Positions 36,438 through 45,374 of a stretch of 64,000 nt of DNA are shown piece by piece. A model generated the notes under the pieces. That model ran no database searches, was not told where the DNA came from, and was given only the letters and a program-made list of their open reading frames with translations. Positions within the stretch are counted from its first letter, which is position 1. Every line of letters starts with the position of its first letter. A program made the translations under genes and the position numbers. Source of the stretch: Paracoccus solventivorans (GTDB lineage: Bacteria > Pseudomonadota > Alphaproteobacteria > Rhodobacterales > Rhodobacteraceae); NCBI RefSeq assembly GCF_900142875.1, contig NZ_FRCK01000004.1:124001-188000 (forward strand), written 5' to 3'.

Positions 36438-37052
36438 TCAGGCGATCCGCAGCCGCGGGTCGGCGGCGGCGCGGGCGCGGACCCATTCGGCCTCGGCCGC
36501 GAAATCATGGGGCACCTGCGCGGCATTCCGCGACCCCGACAGCGATTTTGAGGCGAAGAAGTCGAACCCGTACAGCGTCAGCCGCGCGGGCTGGGCGCGC
36601 AGCAGCAGCTCGATCGCCATGATCCCGGTGCTGGGCGGGGCGCCCAGTTCCGCCGCCAGCGCCCGGTAATCCGCCAGCGGGTGCAGGTAGAACCCGTTGC
36701 TGCGCGCGGTGCCCCAGTCGAGCCGCTTGCGCTTGGGCGACATCCACAAGATGCGGCCGGGGTGCAGCCGCTGGCGATCCGCATCCGGCAGCCGCACGGC
36801 CAGCGCCAGCCAGTCGGTGCGGCTGCCGTGGCTTTCCGGCGCGGGCATCGGCGCGCGGTTGATCCGCACCACCAGCCCCGAGGTGTCGATGGCGGCGCCG
36901 TGGTGCTGCGTGGACAGCGAGCGGGCGTTGCCGACCAGCGCGATGTCGCGCCCCGCCGCCGCCGCCAGCAGCTCCGCCTGCGGCACCGACAGCGCGGCCA
37001 GTGCGGCCTCGTCCCGCAGGGTGCGCGCCAGCAGGAAGCGCAGCCGGTTCAT
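36438..37052 (-). CDS. Glycosyltransferase family 29 (sialyltransferase)-like protein
   Basis: A 204-aa protein. Its N-terminal third has IALVGNARSLSTQHHGAAID and VVRINRAPMP, the pattern of the donor-binding sialyl-motif L seen in GT29-like bacterial proteins, followed by HGSRTDWLALA. A second block, STGIMAIELLL then LTLYGFDFF, matches the later GT29 core. It is short compared with animal enzymes but similar to bacterial homologues. It overlaps the GT4 gene by ATGA, so both probably modify lipopolysaccharide or another surface glycan. Donor sugar unknown. Confidence 0.72.
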   Translation of the reverse strand: MNRLRFLLARTLRDEAALAALSVPQAELLAAAAGRDIALVGNARSLSTQHHGAAIDTSGLVVRINRAPMPAPESHGSRTDWLALAVRLPDADRQRLHPGRILWMSPKRKRLDWGTARSNGFYLHPLADYRALAAELGAPPSTGIMAIELLLRAQPARLTLYGFDFFASKSLSGSRNAAQVPHDFAAEAEWVRARAAADPRLRIA

Positions 37053-38098
37053 GGCCGGCCGCCCAGCAGCTGCCGATAGACGCCGACGATGGCGCTTGCC
37101 TCGTCCTCGATGGCGTGATGCGCCTCGACATGGGCGCGGGCGGCGCGGCCTGCGGCCTCGCGGCCGGCGTCGTCGGACAGCCAGCGGTCGAGTGCCGCGG
37201 CCAGCGCCCCGGCATCGTCGCGGGGGATCAGGGTGCCGGTCTCGCCGTCGCGGATCAGCGTCTCATAGGCGCCGACGCGGGCGGCGATCACCGGCACGCC
37301 GCTGGCCATCGCCTCGAGCGGGGTCAGGCCGAAGCCCTCCCACCGCGCCGGGGCCGCGAACAGGTCCAGCGTGCGATAAAGCTGCACCACGCGGTCCCAC
37401 GGGATCTCGCCCAGAAAGCGGATGCGGTCGCCCAGCCCGGCGGCGTTGGCGCGGGCGATCAGCGCATCGGCAAAGCCGCGGTTGTCTGGGGTGATGCGGC
37501 CGCTGAACAGCAACTGCGCGCGCGGGTGCCGGGGGAATACTTGCAAGGCGGCCTCGACCAGCAGGTCCACGCCCTTTTGCGCCCGCACCCGCCCGAAACA
37601 GCCGATCAGCACCGCATCGGGGTCCAGCCCCAGCTCGCGCCGCAGGGCGGTGCGGTCGGCGGCGGGGTGGAACACCGCGGTATCGACCCCGTGCAGGATC
37701 ACCGTCGCCGGGCGTTCCAGATAGGACGCCGCCTGCGGCGAGGTCGCGATCAGCGCCTCTTGCCGGCGGATCAGCCAGCGGGTGAAGCCGGTATGGCGCC
37801 GCTGCGCCGCGCTGGTGAACAGCAGCCGATAGCGCCGCCGCAGCAGGTGGCGCAGGATCAGCCCCAGCGCCATTTCGGTGTTGCGGCGCGCATGCCAGAC
37901 CCGCCAGCGGTCGCGGGGCAGGGTGGCGGCGCGGGCCAGCGGGATATGCGGCAGCCCGGGCGGCAGCCCCGGCCCGGTCGCGACGATGCCGATCATCCGC
38001 GCCTGCACCGGGATCAGCCGCACCACCGTGGCGGTGACCCCCGATAGCCGCCGCTTGAGGTTGGGGGCGACGACCTCGATCCGGTCCGGTTCAATCAT
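37049..38098 (-). CDS. Glycosyltransferase family 4 (GT-B fold), LPS-core type
   Basis: A 349-aa GT-B glycosyltransferase. The C-terminal nucleotide-sugar site is intact: GCFGRVRAQKGVDLLVEAA with the conserved Arg/Lys, and the EGFGLTPLEAMASGVPVIA motif with the two Glu residues. The start KRRLSGVTATVVRLIPVQA resembles alphaproteobacterial LpcC/mannosyltransferase-like core enzymes. It begins inside the last codons of the MFS gene (8-bp overlap), making an MFS-GT4-GT29 unit. Confidence 0.85.
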   Translation of the reverse strand: MIEPDRIEVVAPNLKRRLSGVTATVVRLIPVQARMIGIVATGPGLPPGLPHIPLARAATLPRDRWRVWHARRNTEMALGLILRHLLRRRYRLLFTSAAQRRHTGFTRWLIRRQEALIATSPQAASYLERPATVILHGVDTAVFHPAADRTALRRELGLDPDAVLIGCFGRVRAQKGVDLLVEAALQVFPRHPRAQLLFSGRITPDNRGFADALIARANAAGLGDRIRFLGEIPWDRVVQLYRTLDLFAAPARWEGFGLTPLEAMASGVPVIAARVGAYETLIRDGETGTLIPRDDAGALAAALDRWLSDDAGREAAGRAARAHVEAHHAIEDEASAIVGVYRQLLGGRP

Positions 38099-39278
38099 GG
38101 CTCGCCTCGGGGGTGGTCATGTAGAGCAGGGTTCCCAGCGCCATCGGCAGCAGGAAGAACAGGAACAGCACCATATAGGGCGCAGCCCCCGCCAGCCCCT
38201 GCGCCGACTGATACAACGGGCGCGAGGCGAACTGCATGATCCCCGCCCCGCCGATCGAGATCATGTTGAGGAAGGTCACCCCCCGCCCCACCAGATGTTG
38301 CGGCAGATGCAGCCGCGCATCGGCCATCAGCATGGAATAATTCGCCCCCACCAGCCCGATCAGCCCCAGAAGCGCCACCGACAGCGCGATGCTGTGCCCG
38401 GGCATCAGGCACAGCAGCCCCAGCGAGGCCAGCGCCACCGCATGTCCCGCCAGCGCCGCGCGCCGGGCCGAGCCGAACACCCGGATCCCGATCCCCAGCG
38501 CCAGATTGCCGATCACCATCGCGATCCCCATCACCAGCGTCGCGCGGCCGATGGCGATGTCGTCGGCGCCGAACACGTCCTGCAGATAGGGCGCGGCCCA
38601 TAGCCCCCTTATCGCGGCCGAGGCGGCATAGCTGGTCGCGAACAGCGGCAGCATCAGCCACAGCACCCGCAGCCGCAGGATGTCGAGGATGCTGCCGCGG
38701 GGCGGCGTGCCTTCGTGGCGTGGATCGCGCACCACCACCCATTCCATCGCCGCCACCAGCAGCGTGACCGCCGCCAGCAGCCACAGCGACTGCCGCCAGC
38801 CGACGGCGTGGATCAGCTCGACCAGCGGCGCCGCGCCCAGGATATTGCCCAGCGAGCCCAGCCCGATCATCATCCCGGTCAGCGCGGCAAACACGTGGCG
38901 CGGATAGTCGTGGGCGATGATGTAATAGGCCGCCATCAGCGCCGGCGCGCAACCCGCGCCGATCAGCCCCATCGCCAGATGCAGGTGCCATGGCTGCGTG
39001 GCCAGCGCGAACACCGCCGCGCCGCCGCCGCCGCCCAGCGCCAGCGCCGCGGCCGCCGTGCGCCGGGGCCCGATCCGGTCCAGCGCCCAGCCCACCGGCA
39101 GCTGCATCAGCGCGAAGGCGATGAACCACATGCCCGAGGACAGCGCCAGGTCGCCGGGGCTCGCGCCCAGCTCGGCCTCGAGCGTGGGGCTGAGCACCGC
39201 AAGGAACGCGCGGTAGAACTGGCTGAGCGTATAGCCGAGCGTCAGTGCGATCAGCCCGGGGTTGAGGAAAAGCTGCAT
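38091..39278 (-). CDS. MFS transporter, 12 TM, upstream of glycosyltransferases
   Basis: A 395-aa inner-membrane protein with about 12 helices. It starts LFLNPGLIALTLGYTLSQFY and has the motif A-like GWALDRIGPRRT near residue 65. The ATG at 39278 has CGGAGA upstream. It overlaps the GT4 gene, an unusual coupling for an MFS protein. Substrate unknown; sugar export or import, or an unrelated efflux role, are open. Confidence 0.85.
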   Translation of the reverse strand: MQLFLNPGLIALTLGYTLSQFYRAFLAVLSPTLEAELGASPGDLALSSGMWFIAFALMQLPVGWALDRIGPRRTAAAALALGGGGGAAVFALATQPWHLHLAMGLIGAGCAPALMAAYYIIAHDYPRHVFAALTGMMIGLGSLGNILGAAPLVELIHAVGWRQSLWLLAAVTLLVAAMEWVVVRDPRHEGTPPRGSILDILRLRVLWLMLPLFATSYAASAAIRGLWAAPYLQDVFGADDIAIGRATLVMGIAMVIGNLALGIGIRVFGSARRAALAGHAVALASLGLLCLMPGHSIALSVALLGLIGLVGANYSMLMADARLHLPQHLVGRGVTFLNMISIGGAGIMQFASRPLYQSAQGLAGAAPYMVLFLFFLLPMALGTLLYMTTPEASHD

Positions 39279-39355
39279 GAAATCTCCGGTCGGGACGGCG
39301 CGGAGGCTGGGGCAGCGCCCGGGCGGTTGCAAGCCCCTCTGTGCCGACCCCCGCC

Positions 39356-40318
39356 CTATACCCGCCCCAGCGCCGCCGCCAGCCACAGCAGCGCCTGCGA
39401 GGGGGCGTCGCGGCGGTGGAACCCCCCGCGCCGCAGCGCCCGCAGCCGCGCCCCCGCGCCGGGGCCGCAGAGCGCGGCGAAATCCTCCAGCACGGCGCGG
39501 TGTTCAGGGGTCAGCAGCGGATGCAGGCGCTGCATCTCGTGCAGGGTGGCAAGGCTCCAGTCGCGGTGGCGGCCCGCCAGCATCCGCCCGGCGCTGGCCA
39601 GCCGCGCCCGCAGCCCGGCATTGGCGCCGACCACGTTGCCCCGGTGCTGGCGGTACAGCACCGAAGGGCGCGGATCCCAGATCACCCGCCCGCCGGTGCC
39701 GGTAATCAGCTGGTAAAGCCACCAGTCATGCATGACCACCGCCCGGACTCCATCCCCGGCCCCATACCCTTCCCCGACCCCCGCCCCCTGCGCCGCCTGC
39801 CGCGCCAGCGCCGCCGCCGCCGGGTTCAGCACCGCCGTGTTGCCCTGCACCAGATTCTGCACCAGCGCATGCCGGAACGAGGGCCGACGCCGCGGCGCCG
39901 GCGTCAGCCCCAGCGGGCGCAGCCCGGCATCGCAGATGGTGGCGCGGGAACAATACAGCGCCGGGGCCTCGCCCGCCCCCTGCAAGGCAGCCAGCGCGCG
40001 CGGCAGCTTGTCGGCCAGCCACACATCGTCCTGATCGGACAGCGCCACGAACCCGGGGCCGGCGGGCAGCGCCGCCAGCATGGACAGGAAATTCGCCGCC
40101 GCCCCCCGCCCCGGTCCCGTGCGCAGCGCTACCCGGCCCGGATGCGCGGCGGCAAAGCTGCGGATGATCCCCGCGCCCGCACCGGGGTCGTCGTCGCTGA
40201 CCAGCAGCCGCCAGTCCACCTGTTGCGCGGCGATACTGTCCAGCTGCGCCTGCAGGAACCGCTCGCCCCGGTACAGCGCCAGCAGCACCGTGACATGCGC
40301 GTCGTTCATCGGGGCCAT
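39356..40318 (-). CDS. Glycosyltransferase family 2 protein
   Basis: A 320-aa GT-A transferase. The N-terminal VTVLLALYRGERFLQAQLDS and LVSDDDPGAG (nucleotide-binding Asp) precede ALSDQDDVWLADKL, the DQDDVW metal site typical of rhamnosyl- and other dTDP-sugar transferases. Later, MHDWWLYQLI carries the probable catalytic Asp. AGGAAG lies six bases before the ATG. Probable role: O-antigen or capsule assembly together with the neighbouring transferases, though it is a separate transcript unit with a 77-bp gap. Confidence 0.85.
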   Translation of the reverse strand: MAPMNDAHVTVLLALYRGERFLQAQLDSIAAQQVDWRLLVSDDDPGAGAGIIRSFAAAHPGRVALRTGPGRGAAANFLSMLAALPAGPGFVALSDQDDVWLADKLPRALAALQGAGEAPALYCSRATICDAGLRPLGLTPAPRRRPSFRHALVQNLVQGNTAVLNPAAAALARQAAQGAGVGEGYGAGDGVRAVVMHDWWLYQLITGTGGRVIWDPRPSVLYRQHRGNVVGANAGLRARLASAGRMLAGRHRDWSLATLHEMQRLHPLLTPEHRAVLEDFAALCGPGAGARLRALRRGGFHRRDAPSQALLWLAAALGRV

Positions 40319-40395
40319 CCGCTTCTTCCTGCCGCAGGCTCTGGCACGCGCAGCGTGTTGCGTCTAGACCTGCGCACGCAGGCGGAGAAACCATC

Positions 40396-41301
40396 ATGCA
40401 GATCATCGGCCCCGAAATCGAACCCCGGCTGGACTGGCTGGCGCTGACCGACGCGCTGGCCCAGGGTCACGAGCTGCCGCGCGCGGAAATCGCCGACAGC
40501 TTCCTGTATCGGGGCAAGGATACGCTGCTGACCCGCAGCGCCTGGATCGACGGCCTGGGGCTGGCGGTGAAGCCGGCGACGATCTTTCCCGGCAACAGCG
40601 AGCGCGGCGCGCCGGTGGTGAACGGGGTGGTGAACCTGCTGGACGACGTGACCGGGCAGCTGCGGGCGCTGGTCGATTTCCACCTGGTGACGAAATGGAA
40701 GACCGCCGGCGACAGCCTGCTGTCGGCGCGTCGGCTGGCGCGGCCGGATGCGCGGCGGGTGCTGGTGATCGGCGCGGGCGCTGTCGCGGAAAGCATGGTC
40801 CATGCCTATCGCGCCCTGATCCCCGACGCGCAGGTCTGCATCTGGAACCGCTCGCCCGCCGGGGCCGAGGCGCTGGCGCAGCGGGTCTCGGCCACAGCGG
40901 TGCGCGATCTGGAACCGGCGGTGCGCGACGCGGAAATCATCGCCACCGCCACCATGGCCACCCAGCCGGTGCTGCGCGGCGAGTGGCTGTCCCCCGGCAC
41001 CCACGTCGACCTGATCGGCGCCTTTCGCCCCGACATGCGCGAGGGTGACGACGATCTGCTGAAGAATGCCCGGCTGTTCGTCGACAGTCGTGCCACCACC
41101 CTCGGCCATATCGGGGAAATCCAGATCCCGATCGACGCGGGCGCGATCCGCGAAAGCGACATCCTCGCCGATTTCTACGACCTGCCGGCGGGGGCCTATT
41201 CGCGCCGCTCGGACCACGAGATCACCGTCGCCAAGAACGGCGGGGGCGCGCATCTGGACCTGATGACCGCCGCCTGGATCCTGTCGGTGGCCGAGGGCTG
41301 A
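40396..41301 (+). CDS. Ornithine cyclodeaminase / mu-crystallin family protein
   Basis: A 301-aa NAD(P)-binding protein. The Rossmann motif VLVIGAGAVAESMVHAY is at about residues 119-135, with LVDFHLVTKWKTAGDSLLSA before it and the C-terminal GGGAHLDLMTA. Family members include ornithine cyclodeaminase, alanine dehydrogenase and ketimine reductase; the exact reaction is not determined. It is a single gene divergent from the GT2 gene and convergent with the MFS gene, five bases apart. Confidence 0.85.
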   Translation: MQIIGPEIEPRLDWLALTDALAQGHELPRAEIADSFLYRGKDTLLTRSAWIDGLGLAVKPATIFPGNSERGAPVVNGVVNLLDDVTGQLRALVDFHLVTKWKTAGDSLLSARRLARPDARRVLVIGAGAVAESMVHAYRALIPDAQVCIWNRSPAGAEALAQRVSATAVRDLEPAVRDAEIIATATMATQPVLRGEWLSPGTHVDLIGAFRPDMREGDDDLLKNARLFVDSRATTLGHIGEIQIPIDAGAIRESDILADFYDLPAGAYSRRSDHEITVAKNGGGAHLDLMTAAWILSVAEG

Positions 41302-41306
41302 TCACC

Positions 41307-42563
41307 TCACTGGGCGGGGGCAGGGCTGCGGGCCAGCCCCGCCGGCGCCTCGCGCACCGGCAGATGGATCAGCGCCGAAAACGCGCCGACGCCCACGCCC
41401 ACCCACCAGACCACCGTGTAGTCGCCATAGACGTCATACAGCCAGCCGCCCAGCCACACCCCCAGGAACGACCCCAGCTGGTGCGACAGGAACACGAAGC
41501 CGTACAGCGTCCCCATGTAGCGCAGCCCGTAGATATAGGCGACCAGACCCGAGGTCAGCGGCACCGTCGCCAGCCACAGCGCCCCCATCCCCAGCGAGAA
41601 CACCACCACCGTGGCGGGGGTGATCGGGGTCAGGATGAACCAGGCCGCGATGATGGTGCGCAGCGTGTAGATGCCGGCCAGCAGGTATTTGCGGCTGTAT
41701 TTCTTGCCCAGCCAGCCCGCCATGATCGACCCGCCGATATTGGCGATGCCGATCAGCGCCAGTGACGCCGCCCCCAGTGCCGAGGTGGTGCCGATCCCCA
41801 GCGCCGCCAGCCCGCCGTCGGGCGAGATCGGGCCGCACATCTCGGTGATCATGGCGGGGAAATGCGCGGTGATGAAGGCCAGCTGATAGCCGCAGGAAAA
41901 GAACCCGGCAAAGATCATCAGGAAGCTGGGGTCGACCATGGCGCGCTTGAGCACGCTGCCCATGCTTTCTTCCAGTTCGTGTTTCGGCGCGGGCCTGGTG
42001 TTGCCCAGCATCGGCAGGAACAGCAGCACCGTCAGCACCAGCGCGGCAAAGACCATGAACACCTGCTGCCAGGGCAGGACCGCCAGCAACCCCTGCGCCA
42101 GCGGCGCCCCCACCACCTGCCCGGCCGAGCCCGCGGCGGTGGCGATCCCCAGCGCGAGGCTGCGGTTCTCGTCGCTGCTCGCGCGCCCGATCACCGCCAG
42201 CACCACACCGAAGCCGGTGCCGGCGATGCCGAAGCCGACCGCGACCTCCCACAGCTGCATGGCCTCTGGGGTGGTGGCGACGGCGGTCATCAGCAGCCCC
42301 AGCGCGTAGAGGAATGCGCCCAGGATGATCGCCCAGCGGTCGCCCCAGCGTTCCCCCAGCGCCCCGAACAGCGGCTGCCCGAAGCCCCAGGCGAGGTTCT
42401 GGATGGCGATCGCCAGGCTGAACTCGGCCCGCGGCCAGCCGAAGGTCTCGGCGACGGGGATCTGGAAGACGCCGAAACTCGCCCGCATGGCAAAGTTGAT
42501 CAGCAGGATCATGCAGCCGCCGATCAGGATCGGGGTGAACAGCCGGGACTGGGAAGGGGACAT
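41307..42563 (-). CDS. MFS transporter, OxlT/monocarboxylate-like
   Basis: A 418-aa inner-membrane protein with 12 predicted helices. The segment MRASFGVFQIPVAETFGWPR is typical of the oxalate:formate antiporter-like and monocarboxylate MFS families, and GQPLFGALGERWGDRWAI is the motif A loop. Probable substrate is a small organic anion. The ATG at 42563 has GGGAAGGGGA upstream. It is separated from the HI0933 gene by 52 bp. Confidence 0.87.
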   Translation of the reverse strand: MSPSQSRLFTPILIGGCMILLINFAMRASFGVFQIPVAETFGWPRAEFSLAIAIQNLAWGFGQPLFGALGERWGDRWAIILGAFLYALGLLMTAVATTPEAMQLWEVAVGFGIAGTGFGVVLAVIGRASSDENRSLALGIATAAGSAGQVVGAPLAQGLLAVLPWQQVFMVFAALVLTVLLFLPMLGNTRPAPKHELEESMGSVLKRAMVDPSFLMIFAGFFSCGYQLAFITAHFPAMITEMCGPISPDGGLAALGIGTTSALGAASLALIGIANIGGSIMAGWLGKKYSRKYLLAGIYTLRTIIAAWFILTPITPATVVVFSLGMGALWLATVPLTSGLVAYIYGLRYMGTLYGFVFLSHQLGSFLGVWLGGWLYDVYGDYTVVWWVGVGVGAFSALIHLPVREAPAGLARSPAPAQ

Positions 42564-42615
42564 GGGTCAACGCTCCTGACGGACCGGCGCAACAGACACC
42601 CGCGGCCGCACCGCG

Positions 42616-43848
42616 TCAAGCGGTCGCACCACCCAGCCGCCGCGCTGCTGCCAGCCCCGCGTGGCGGCCGGTGGCAAGGCAGGTGGTCAGCAGATAGCCG
42701 CCGGTGGGGGCTTCCCAATCCAGCATCTCGCCGGCAGCAAAGATGCCGGGACGGGCGCGCAGCTCAAGCGCCGGGGTCAGTGCGTCCAGCCGCACCCCGC
42801 CGGCCGAGGAGATCGCGCGGTCTAGCCCCGCCGGACCGGTTACGCGCAACGGCAGCGCCTTGATCAGCGCGGCCAGCGCCGCCGGGTCGCCCGGCAGCGG
42901 CCGGCCCCATTCCAGCAGCAGCGCCACCTTGACCGGATCGCGCAACACCCGGCGCAGCCAGTTGCCGACCGACAGCCGCCCGCGCGGCCGCGCCAACCGG
43001 GCGGCCAGCGCCCCGGCGTGCAGATCCGGCGCCAGATCCACCACCCCCGCCGCCCCGTCGCGCAGCGCGGCCGAGATCTCATAGACCGCGCCACCCTCGA
43101 TCCCCTGCCGCGTCAGCACCCACTCGCCGCGACTGGACAGATCACCCGCGCACAGCCGCGCCCCTTTGACCGCCGCACCGAAATGCGGCGCCATCGCCGG
43201 CGACCAGCCGACAAGGAACCCCATGTTCGCCGGCCGGAACGGCGCCACCGCGACGCCCACATCCTGCAACCAGCCGACCCAAGCGGCATCCGAGCCCAGC
43301 CGAGGCCAGCTCGCACCCCCCAGCGCCAGCACGGTTACGTGGGGCCGCAGCAGCCGCTCGCCCCCGGGCGTGTCGAACCGCAGCGCCTCGCCCGCAAACC
43401 CCTGCCAGCGCCAGCGGGTCCGCAGCTCGACCCCCTGCGCCGCCAGCCGCCGCAGCCATGCGCGCAGCAGCGGCGAGGCTTTCATGCCCACCGGAAACAC
43501 CCGCAAGGTCGAGCCGGTGAACAGCTCCACCCCCAGCCCACGCGCCCAGCCGCACACTTCCGCCGGCCCGAATCCGGCGACGATCGCGCGCAGTTCTTCA
43601 TCATGCAAATATCCCGGGGGGGCGCGCAGCGCGGGGGCAGAGCCCCCCTGCACCCGCGACGCAAACACCGCCGCATTCTCGTCCCTTGTCAGGTTCAGCC
43701 CGGATTTCCCGGCCATCAGGAACTTGCGCGCGGGGCTCGGCAGCGCCTCGGCGACCGCCACCGGGTGACCGGCGGACGCCAGCGCCTCGGCCGCCATCAG
43801 CCCCGCGGGACCGGCGCCGATCACCAGCGCCGGCAGCTCTTCGGTCAT
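42616..43848 (-). CDS. HI0933-type NAD(P)/FAD-dependent oxidoreductase, with an apparent in-frame repeat insertion
   Basis: A 410-aa flavoprotein. The N-terminal FAD motif is VIGAGPAGLMAAEALASAG, followed by KFLMAGKSGLNLT; near the C-terminus IFAAGEMLDWEAPTGGYLLT completes the FAD site. The family (TIGR03862-like) has no settled function; some relatives act as flavin-dependent reductases. Residues 67-82 (QGGSAPALRAPPGYLH) are encoded by a copy of the intergenic palindromic repeat at 43605-43648, replacing the usual segment between the GLNLT motif and the FGPAEV region. The frame is kept open, so it may still work. It overlaps holA by ATGA. Confidence 0.85.
   Translation of the reverse strand: MTEELPALVIGAGPAGLMAAEALASAGHPVAVAEALPSPARKFLMAGKSGLNLTRDENAAVFASRVQGGSAPALRAPPGYLHDEELRAIVAGFGPAEVCGWARGLGVELFTGSTLRVFPVGMKASPLLRAWLRRLAAQGVELRTRWRWQGFAGEALRFDTPGGERLLRPHVTVLALGGASWPRLGSDAAWVGWLQDVGVAVAPFRPANMGFLVGWSPAMAPHFGAAVKGARLCAGDLSSRGEWVLTRQGIEGGAVYEISAALRDGAAGVVDLAPDLHAGALAARLARPRGRLSVGNWLRRVLRDPVKVALLLEWGRPLPGDPAALAALIKALPLRVTGPAGLDRAISSAGGVRLDALTPALELRARPGIFAAGEMLDWEAPTGGYLLTTCLATGRHAGLAAARRLGGATA
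43605..43648. repeat. Palindromic repeat inside a coding sequence
   Basis: Starting GCAAATATCCCGGGGGG, this 44-bp stretch ends in a hairpin GGGGGC-AGA-GCCCCC (43633-43647). It has the same layout as the intergenic element at 1881-1918 (CAAATACCCCGGGGG then GGGGGC-TG-GCCCCC). It lies wholly within the HI0933-type gene and contributes about 15 codons without a stop. Confidence 0.6.
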
Positions 43849-44873
43849 CGCCGCCCCCGCGGCATCATGGCCAGCCGGATCAGCGCCCGTTCCATCACCG
43901 CCGCCGCCGGCGCGCGCGAGGAGGAGCGCAGCGCCAGATCGGTGTCGACCAGATGGCGCAGCGCGTCCTCCAATGCCCGCATCCCCCAGGCCTGCGCCTG
44001 CCGGGTCATCCGGTCGCGCCGCGGCCCCCAGACCGGCGGGCGCAGCCGCCCCACCCCCGCCGCGGGCCCGCCGGGGTCGGCGGCGGCCATGTGCAGCGCC
44101 CGGAAATGCCGCAGCGCCGCGATGCAGATCGTCACCGGCAGGATGCCCTGGGTCGCCACCCGCTGCATCAGCGGCGCCAAGGCATCGGCGCGCCCGTCGG
44201 CCACCGCGTCGATCAGGCTGTCCACGTCGCCCTCGACCGTGGCGGGGGCAAGAGCGGCGATTTCCTCGGACGCAAGCGGCGAATCGTCGCCGTATTTGTA
44301 CAGCCCGATCTTTTCCAGCACCTGCCGGAAATCGCCCGGTTCAATGGCGCGGGCCAGCGCCAGCAGGTCGCGCATCGCGGCCGGGGGGACGGCGCGCAGC
44401 CCCGCCGCGTCCAGCAGCCGCGCGATCTCGTCCTCGCCCATCGGGTCGTCGTAGATCGGCGCGACCACGGCGGTCTTGTGCGCCTCGAACAGCTTGCGCA
44501 GCGCCGAGGACTTGGCCAGCGCCCCCGCCGTAACCACGATCACCGCATCGCCCGGCGCCCAGTCCTCAAGCGCCGCGGCGATGGCGGGGGCGGCGGTGTC
44601 GGCTGCATCCTCGACCAGCACCACCCGCGGGCCGGGAAAGAACCCGACCGCCTTGATCTCGTCCAGCAGCGAGGCGCCGTCCTTGCGCAGATCGGCGCCT
44701 GAGAGGCGGGTCAGGCGCATTTCTTCATCCGCCCCCGGCCCGGTCAGCGCGCTCACCACCTCGGCCCGCTTCAGCGCCACCCGCATCGGGTCCTGCCCGT
44801 AGATCAGCAGCGCGGGCCTTGTCGGGTCGGGGTGCGCCAGATAGCGCGCGATCTCGGCGCCCTTGAGGATCAT
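43845..44873 (-). CDS. holA: DNA polymerase III subunit delta
   Basis: A 342-aa clamp-loader delta subunit that opens the beta clamp. The N-terminal PALLIYGQDPMRVALKRAEV corresponds to the beginning of the AAA+ fold, with VVLVEDAAD and DAVIVVTAGAL following; the C-terminal helical domain includes the LRHFRALHMAA stretch. It lies three bases after lptE on the minus strand, the conserved leuS-lptE-holA order of alphaproteobacteria. Confidence 0.92.
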   Translation of the reverse strand: MILKGAEIARYLAHPDPTRPALLIYGQDPMRVALKRAEVVSALTGPGADEEMRLTRLSGADLRKDGASLLDEIKAVGFFPGPRVVLVEDAADTAAPAIAAALEDWAPGDAVIVVTAGALAKSSALRKLFEAHKTAVVAPIYDDPMGEDEIARLLDAAGLRAVPPAAMRDLLALARAIEPGDFRQVLEKIGLYKYGDDSPLASEEIAALAPATVEGDVDSLIDAVADGRADALAPLMQRVATQGILPVTICIAALRHFRALHMAAADPGGPAAGVGRLRPPVWGPRRDRMTRQAQAWGMRALEDALRHLVDTDLALRSSSRAPAAAVMERALIRLAMMPRGRR

Positions 44874-44876
44874 GCC

Positions 44877-45374
44877 CTAGGGCACCATGGCCAGCAGCCG
44901 CGTCACCACCTGGTCGGCCAGCATCACCGCCAGCCGGTCGCGGGCGTCCTGTTCGGCGGCGGTGGTCGCGATGATGCTGCCCGCGGCCGAATGGCTGGAG
45001 AAATTGCTGACCTCGCCCTGCGCCACCACCGCGCCGGTGGCGCTGTCGGTCAGGGTGAATGCGGCGGTGCCGTTCAGCGAATAGCGGGTCGTCACCTCGT
45101 CCGCGGTGATCCCCTGCCCGACCGAGGCGATCCGCAGCGTATAGGCCAGATCATAGCTGGGGGACTGGTCAGGCCCCAGCCGTTCGGTCAGGCGACGCAG
45201 GAAGGCATAGTCGTCGCGGGTCCGCGGCTCGGCGATACGGACCCGCCCGTGCAGCCTGGTCCCCGCCCCGCCCGGGCCATAGACCGGCTGGAACCCGCAG
45301 GAGGGGACCGCCGCCAGCGCCGCCAGCCCGCCCAGCCGTGCCAGAAACCGGCGCCGAGGCTCAGACGACCACAT
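44877..45374 (-). CDS. lptE: LPS-assembly lipoprotein LptE
   Basis: A 165-aa outer-membrane lipoprotein. The signal has two arginine-rich residues stretches, [16 protein letters not shown], then a lipobox ending VPSC with Cys26, followed by [10 protein letters not shown], the family start. LptE plugs and assembles the LptD barrel that inserts lipopolysaccharide. Its first 14 bases overlap the leuS 3' end and it precedes holA by three bases. Confidence 0.88.
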   Translation of the reverse strand: MWSSEPRRRFLARLGGLAALAAVPSCGFQPVYGPGGAGTRLHGRVRIAEPRTRDDYAFLRRLTERLGPDQSPSYDLAYTLRIASVGQGITADEVTTRYSLNGTAAFTLTDSATGAVVAQGEVSNFSSHSAAGSIIATTAAEQDARDRLAVMLADQVVTRLLAMVP

